64,000 bases of DNA from an uncultured Candidatus Saccharibacteria bacterium. Its GTDB lineage: Bacteria > Patescibacteriota > Saccharimonadia > Saccharimonadales > Saccharimonadaceae. This document shows, one piece after another, positions 59,350 to 64,000 of this stretch. The stretch is taken from positions 1 to 64,000 of the forward strand of contig CARBGY010000001.1 of the NCBI GenBank assembly GCA_948945085.1, written 5' to 3'. The notes beneath the pieces were generated by a model. It made no database searches and was not told the DNA's origin. It worked only from the letters and a program-made list of their open reading frames with translations. Position numbers and translations under genes: made by a program. The stretch's first letter is position 1, and each line of letters opens with the position of its first letter.

Positions 59350-60211
59350 GTTTTTCTTTCTCCTCTCGTAGAACTTGTTTTAGTTCGATAAAAATTTTAC
59401 TACGTTTCTGAGCTGAGATGTCATGATGACCAATGACGCTAATAAAACGAACGTTAGGGTTTTTGATGGCAACTTGTTTCAAATTTGAACGCATAACTAG
59501 GGGATCGAAGTGGCCATGCACTATTAAAGTGGGGGTTTTTAATTTGCAGAAGGTTTGAAAGTTTTTTGGATTCAGAATAACCTGTTCCATAGATCGTCCA
59601 AAAGCGGGGGTTTTGATATAACTACTATTAAAACTACTGAACCGCTGGACAAGATTTGCAATTACTTCCATCACTGGCTCTTCTTTAGCAAGTTTTTGGA
59701 GTGAACCGTAAGATTTAGAATAAACTCGGTCAGGCATCCTTGCTAGCTCGTTTGACATTAACACTGGTGGAGAAACCAAGATAAGGCGCACAATATTCGC
59801 ATCTTCATAACTATGCCTAGTGACAGCAAAGCTGGCAGCAATTAGAGAGCCCATAGAATGGCCAACGATTACAACTGGTCCAGTAATCTTTAGCTTAATT
59901 AATGTCTGTTCGAGGGCAGTTTCATAATCATTGTAGTCGTAATCCAGCCAATCGGTTTGCAGAGATTTACCAAAACCTAATAAATCTAACGCAATAAGTC
60001 TAACTCGTTTCAGCTCTGGAGCTTTGGAAAACTGTTTGAAAGTCATACGCCAAGTGTCTGAAGTTGCTGAAATGCCATGCAAAAATATTACGGTCAGTTC
60101 GGGATTCTTAACTTTGCGATCGTAGGCTCGACTTAGGGTGATAGGGCGTCGCAAAAAACGGTGCCAAATCTTTTTGCGAAGATTGTAGGACTTACTTAAT
60201 GCTTTGGGCAT
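59339..60211 (-). CDS. Alpha/beta hydrolase
   Basis: 290 aa with VIFLHGISATSDTWR (oxyanion loop), VVIVGHSMGSLIAASFAV (nucleophile Ser), the acid in HGHFDPLV, and catalytic His in VIGHHDISAQ. The N-terminus is basic (SKSYNLRKKIWHRFLRR). The substrate is unknown; the family includes esterases and C-C hydrolases. It is co-transcribed with cysS. Confidence 0.88.
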   Translation of the reverse strand: MPKALSKSYNLRKKIWHRFLRRPITLSRAYDRKVKNPELTVIFLHGISATSDTWRMTFKQFSKAPELKRVRLIALDLLGFGKSLQTDWLDYDYNDYETALEQTLIKLKITGPVVIVGHSMGSLIAASFAVTRHSYEDANIVRLILVSPPVLMSNELARMPDRVYSKSYGSLQKLAKEEPVMEVIANLVQRFSSFNSSYIKTPAFGRSMEQVILNPKNFQTFCKLKTPTLIVHGHFDPLVMRSNLKQVAIKNPNVRFISVIGHHDISAQKRSKIFIELKQVLREEKEKREN

Positions 60212-60213
60212 AA

Positions 60214-61227
60214 TTAAGCTTCCTCCGAAGCATTAGGGGTGGTCTCATCTATGGCATTTTGTTCAAGAATTCCAGGCAGAATTTTTATTAAGTCAGCGAC
60301 TACTTCTTCGTAACTAAGATCGTAGGCCCGAAAGCCTGCAGCAAAGGGATGACCACCGCCACCAAAATATCCCGCAACTTGTTCAGCAATGGGTTTACTT
60401 GCACGAATTTTGCCAGTAATTTTACCATCTGGATAAGTCTTTACAGCAACACATAGAACAACCCCCTCCACTAAACGCATTTCTTCAAGAATCAGAACAT
60501 TAGGATTATATTCATCAGAGTAACTCTGGATGTCTTCAAATGGAATATGGATAGTAGCTAGTTCCCCATCAAGTGCGTAGTCAATACGTTTAATTAAGTC
60601 GGCTTTATAATCTAGGATGCGTGGAGACTTTTTCATAAATTCACGACGACGTTCGTCAAGTTCAGCAGGACTAACTCCAAGATCAATTAAATCAGCCATT
60701 ACACGCATAGTATCAGCCGTGACGGAGTTACTAACTAAGCCAAGAGTGTCTGAGGAAATTGCGGCATAAATCGCTTCTGCAGCGGGTTTTGGAATCGTTA
60801 GATTTAAGTTCTTAGCGATTCTGAAAATCAAATCGGCGCAAGCTGGCAAAGGTTCGATAATAGACTCATGAGGAAACTCAAGATCATCTTCAGTCTCGTG
60901 GTGATCTAGCACGAAGACAGGCTTAGTGTATAGGGAGTTACGAATTGCGGCATCGTCTAAAAGCTTTGACAAGAGCACACTTGCGGCAGTATCAACGATA
61001 ATGTAGCCGTCAGCTTTATAATCAAAATCAATGCTTACTCTTGACCAATCTGGAAAATAACGAAGATATTTCGGAATATCGACTGGACAATATAGGTTAT
61101 TTTCTGTATTCTTTAGAATATAGTCTAATGCGATTGCACTACCAAGTGAGTCGCCATCTGGATTTTCTGCTTGAATAATACAAAGACGTTTTTTGCCTTG
61201 CAAAAACTCCCGAAATTTATCGTACAT
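60214..61227 (-). CDS. DHH/DHHA1 phosphoesterase (NrnA-like)
   Basis: 337 aa. DHH domain: IQAENPDGDSLGSAIALDY, YIIVDTAASVL, VLDHHETEDDLEF, AAISSDTLGLVSNSVT. DHHA1 domain: KITGKIRASKPIAEQVAGYF, GGGGHPFAAGF. It probably degrades nanoRNA or pAp or c-di-AMP. TATAAT (61240-61235) ends 7 nt before the ATG (leaderless-type); the downstream hydrolase gene follows after 2 nt. Confidence 0.92.
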   Translation of the reverse strand: MYDKFREFLQGKKRLCIIQAENPDGDSLGSAIALDYILKNTENNLYCPVDIPKYLRYFPDWSRVSIDFDYKADGYIIVDTAASVLLSKLLDDAAIRNSLYTKPVFVLDHHETEDDLEFPHESIIEPLPACADLIFRIAKNLNLTIPKPAAEAIYAAISSDTLGLVSNSVTADTMRVMADLIDLGVSPAELDERRREFMKKSPRILDYKADLIKRIDYALDGELATIHIPFEDIQSYSDEYNPNVLILEEMRLVEGVVLCVAVKTYPDGKITGKIRASKPIAEQVAGYFGGGGHPFAAGFRAYDLSYEEVVADLIKILPGILEQNAIDETTPNASEEA

Positions 61228-61277
61228 ACATTATATTATAGCACATTCTGCTAGCATTGGAGGAAATTTTCGATACC

Positions 61278-61955
61278 CTACTGTTTTTTAGGAGTAGACT
61301 TTTTAGTACGTGGTTTCTTTTTAGCGGGAGTTTGGTTTGGAAATGCTTTCACTAATCTACGGTTTAGTTTCCCTTTGTTCATCAGGATTTCTTGAACACG
61401 CTCAGAAATCTCGTCTGTCGCATCACGCTGGACTGTACCGACAGTGACGCGCACTCCAAAAATTAGCCAGAGTGAAAGTAAAATATCAAACACTAACCAT
61501 GCAGCTAATAATCCAGCGATAATATAAAGAACGGCTACCGGGAGACTACCAATCATACCTAAAAGAGCTGGAGTAATAACTTTAAGCATCAAAACTCCGA
61601 TAACTCCAAACGAGAGAGCAGCACTAACACAAATACGTCCGTTAAGATTAAACGGCTGATCAGTATAATCCCACCAGCGTACACGAAAAATTTTTTCCAT
61701 TAGATAGCTAACAACATATTCTAGGATAGCACTGCCTACAACGGCGACGCAGAAAATTACTAAAGGCGTCTCGACACTGCTTACAATAAAGGGCAATAAC
61801 AGCGCACCCGTACCGTAGATAGGACAAATTGGGCCAACTAAAAATCCTCGATTGATGATTTTGCGTTTTTGTATGAAACTAATCAAGACTTCGATCAGCC
61901 AGCCTGCAAATGAGTAAAATATAAAAATTGCGAACCAAGTTGCGACTTTTTCCAT
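61278..61955 (-). CDS. PF06541-type membrane protein (putative ABC-transporter type IV)
   Basis: 225 aa, about six TM helices, with FYSFAGWLIEVLISFIQKRK, NRGFLVGPICPIYGTGALLL, SAILEYVVSYLMEKIFRVRW, WDYTDQPFNLNGRICVSAAL, and a basic tail (KKKPRTKKSTPKKQ). It is a paralogue of the 20667-21443 gene. TAGAAT (61967-61962) ends 6 nt before the ATG. Confidence 0.82.
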   Translation of the reverse strand: MEKVATWFAIFIFYSFAGWLIEVLISFIQKRKIINRGFLVGPICPIYGTGALLLPFIVSSVETPLVIFCVAVVGSAILEYVVSYLMEKIFRVRWWDYTDQPFNLNGRICVSAALSFGVIGVLMLKVITPALLGMIGSLPVAVLYIIAGLLAAWLVFDILLSLWLIFGVRVTVGTVQRDATDEISERVQEILMNKGKLNRRLVKAFPNQTPAKKKPRTKKSTPKKQ

Positions 61956-62006
61956 ACAATTATTCTAGCATATTTTTAAAACTTATGCCATAACTTATTG
62001 ATGCCT

Positions 62007-63173
62007 CTATTTATTATTAGATTCAATTTTTACTTCGCCAATGAGTTTTATACTATCAGTTTCAGGCAAACTTTCCACACTCTTTAGCTTACGTTCAATT
62101 TGACGAGAGGTAACCTCAGCGGAGCCAATTTTATTGGCAGTCTCTTCGAGTTTCTTACGAGTGGCGGCAAGCAAATCGCCGAACTTACTAAATTGAGTTT
62201 TAACTGCACCAAGCGTCTGCCAAACTTCCGCAGAGCGCTTTTCGATTGCGACGCTTCGAAAGCCCATCGTTAAACTGGATAGTAGCGCCGGCAAGGTTGA
62301 AGGTGAAACGATGCTGATATTGTACTTTTGGCGAATTGAATCAGAAAAACCTGGGATGCGCAAGATTTCCGCATAAAGACTTTCCGTTGGAACAAACATA
62401 ACACCAAAATCAGTTGTAGCGGGCGGATCGAGGTACTTCAGGGATATTTTCTTAGCTTGTTCACGTACGTCGTTCATGAGGGCTTTTCGGAATTGTTCAA
62501 TGTCGGATTTATTACCACGTTCGTAAGCATTCAGTAGTCGCTCGTAGTTTTCAATGGGAAACTTTGAGTCAATCGGCAAATAGACTGTTTTATCATCACG
62601 TCCAGGCATGCGTATTGCAAATTCGACGCGATCATTGCTATTTGTCTTTGTAATAATGTTTTCTTGATACTGATCTTGTGAAAGACAGTCGGAGATAATA
62701 TTAGCGAGCTGAACTTCACCGTAGATGCCACGAGTTTTAACACCCTCCATAACTTTTTTTAAGTCGCCGACGCCATTCGCAAGGTTTTTCATCTCACCAA
62801 GACCTTGATAAACTTGTGTCAGCTGGCCGGAAATAGTTTTAAAACTTTCATTGAAACGTTTTTCAACGGAGGCTTGGAGTTTTTCGTCGACTGTCAAGCG
62901 TATTTCTTCAAGTTTCTTAGCATTATCATCTTGTAGATTTTTTACTCGGCTGTCAACTGTGTCTTGAATAGTTTTTAGATTGTCGGAAATTTCTTTGCGA
63001 TTTTCTCGAAATTCGTTTTCAATTTTAGGCACAAGTTTGTCTAATTCAGCTTCAACTCGAATCAATCTTTCACTAAGAATAGATGTATCAATACGAGCAA
63101 CTGGCTTACGAAGCAAGTTAAGAATAAGTAGCCCAATTATCGCAAGTAAAAGAATTACTACTAAAATATCCAT
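62007..63173 (-). CDS. rmuC: DNA recombination protein RmuC
   Basis: 388 aa. An N-terminal TM helix (ILVVILLLAIIGLLILNLL) and a long coiled coil (about 30-125) precede the RmuC nuclease-like core (RGIYGEVQLANIISDCL, VEFAIRMPGRDDKTVYLPID, SKFPIENYERLL, DFGVMFVPTESLYAEILRI). In E. coli it limits inversions at short repeats. TATAAT (63185-63180) ends 6 nt before the ATG. Confidence 0.93.
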   Translation of the reverse strand: MDILVVILLLAIIGLLILNLLRKPVARIDTSILSERLIRVEAELDKLVPKIENEFRENRKEISDNLKTIQDTVDSRVKNLQDDNAKKLEEIRLTVDEKLQASVEKRFNESFKTISGQLTQVYQGLGEMKNLANGVGDLKKVMEGVKTRGIYGEVQLANIISDCLSQDQYQENIITKTNSNDRVEFAIRMPGRDDKTVYLPIDSKFPIENYERLLNAYERGNKSDIEQFRKALMNDVREQAKKISLKYLDPPATTDFGVMFVPTESLYAEILRIPGFSDSIRQKYNISIVSPSTLPALLSSLTMGFRSVAIEKRSAEVWQTLGAVKTQFSKFGDLLAATRKKLEETANKIGSAEVTSRQIERKLKSVESLPETDSIKLIGEVKIESNNK

Positions 63174-63203
63174 AAGCTTATTATATCACGGGAAAGCAAA
63201 AGA

Positions 63204-63225
63204 AAATTCCCCTTACGGGGAATTT
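63204..63225. terminator. Terminator after fusA
   Basis: Perfect stem AAATTCCCC/GGGGAATTT with loop TTAC, 3 nt beyond the fusA stop on the minus strand. AT-rich on both sides. Confidence 0.8.
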
Positions 63226-63228
63226 ATC

Positions 63229-64000
63229 TTATTTTGTGTTTCTCTTTTCGATAATTTCGGCAGCAACGTTTGGTGGTACTTCTTCGTAAGCGAAAAGTTC
63301 CATCGAACTGGCAGCACGACCCTGTGACATACTACGAAGATCACTGGTATAACCGAAAAGGTTAGCAAGTGGGCAGAATGCCTTGATAAGCTTTGCGCCA
63401 CCACTTAGGTCTTCCATAGCCTCAATGCGTCCGCGGCGCGAGTTAACATCGCCAATCACATCACCCATGAATTCTTCTGGAGTAGTTACTTCAAGCTTCA
63501 TAACTGGTTCAAGAAGTACTGGTTTAGCTTTCTTAATACCATCACGGGTAGCGAGACTACCGGCAAGTTTGAAGGCGAGCTCGCTCGAGTCAACATCGTG
63601 GTAGCTACCATCATAAAGGGTTGCCTTAACGTCTACAACTGGGTAACCAGCAATGACACCGCCATTCAAAGTTTCTTCGATACCTTGCTGGACTGGCTTA
63701 CGATATTCTTGAGGAACGACACCGCCTTTAATCTGGTCGATAAATTCGAAGCCTTTGCCTGGTTCATTTGGCTCAAACTTCACCCAAACATCACCATATT
63801 GACCACGACCACCAGATTGCTTGACGTGCTTACCTTGAGCCTCAGCAGTACCACGAATAGTTTCACGATACGCGACTTGCGGAGCACCAGTGTTAGCTTC
63901 GACACCATGCTCCTTTTGTAGGCGGTCGATTGCAATTTCAAGATGTAACTCACCCATACCAGAAATAATAGTTTGGCCAGTTTCTTCATCGGTGTGAACG
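63229..64000 (-). CDS. fusA: Elongation factor G, C-terminal part (cut by window end)
   Basis: About 256 C-terminal residues: DEETGQTIISGMGELHLEIA, ETIRGTAEAQGKHVKQSGGR, GQYGDVWVKFEP, FKLAGSLATRDGIKKAKPVL, LLEPVMKLEVTTPEEFMGDV, IGDVNSRRGRIEAM. These are domains III-V of EF-G. The gene continues beyond 64000, so its start is not visible. Confidence 0.97.
   Translation of the reverse strand, partial: VHTDEETGQTIISGMGELHLEIAIDRLQKEHGVEANTGAPQVAYRETIRGTAEAQGKHVKQSGGRGQYGDVWVKFEPNEPGKGFEFIDQIKGGVVPQEYRKPVQQGIEETLNGGVIAGYPVVDVKATLYDGSYHDVDSSELAFKLAGSLATRDGIKKAKPVLLEPVMKLEVTTPEEFMGDVIGDVNSRRGRIEAMEDLSGGAKLIKAFCPLANLFGYTSDLRSMSQGRAASSMELFAYEEVPPNVAAEIIEKRNTK

Overview
The window looks like a chromosome segment of a Candidatus Saccharibacteria (TM7, Patescibacteria/CPR) bacterium carrying an integrated accessory element at its left end. 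The inference rests on gene content and style: standard code with TGA stops, a stripped-down rpsB-tsf-frr-uppS-rseP-proS cluster without pyrH, cdsA or dxr, a ProRS too short for the editing domain, type-B L31, lactate dehydrogenase, sortase, many small envelope proteins, and promoters whose -10 box sits only 6-7 nt before the ATG (apparent leaderless mRNAs). No 16S rRNA is present, so the assignment is by style and not by phylogeny.

Region 1 (1-about 13.3 kb) is an integrative, satellite-like element next to tRNA-Ala(GGC). It holds a large serine recombinase whose last codons overlap the tRNA, a stand-alone Recombinase DNA-binding domain protein, a CHC2/TOPRIM/AAA primase-helicase, a 57-aa leader protein, an orphan 393-aa protein, a RecQ-like helicase with a novel N-terminal region, a small membrane protein, a terminase-small-subunit-like HTH protein, and a HaeIII-like restriction-modification cassette. 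The cassette includes a split two-TM, SieB-like protein and is bracketed by 77-bp direct repeats. Two regulatory regions stand out: interleaved inverted repeats forming a possible pseudoknot before the primase operon, and a 190-nt leader with three mutually exclusive folds before the helicase. A candidate structured ncRNA and a HEPN-like gene follow.

Region 2 (14.2-38.3 kb) is mostly minus-strand envelope and secretion functions: large surface proteins, an Ntn amidohydrolase, a secreted HNH nuclease, a PBP/beta-lactamase fold hydrolase, a CapA-like phosphatase, a cation exchanger, sortase, UppP, MurJ, a DUF2207 protein, plus SerRS, thymidylate kinase and LDH. Plus-strand islands encode a GT2 glycosyltransferase pair and an unusual tandem AdoMetDC-like (SpeD-like) protein.

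Region 3 (38.3-64 kb) holds translation and envelope housekeeping genes (tdk, lysS, greA, proS, rseP, uppS, frr, tsf, rpsB, vanY-like, rpmE, UvrD-like helicase-nuclease, RNA m5U methyltransferase, ABC exporter, cysS, NrnA-like, rmuC, fusA). Scattered among them are five short, headless cassettes in both orientations. They encode a C-type-lectin-like C-terminal domain and differ mainly at first and second positions of AAC/AAT/ACT-type codons. This is the signature expected of diversity-generating-retroelement variable regions, although no reverse transcriptase lies in this window. Three cassettes start directly after the stop codons of tdk, uppS and the UvrD-like gene. They are the most unusual chromosomal feature here.
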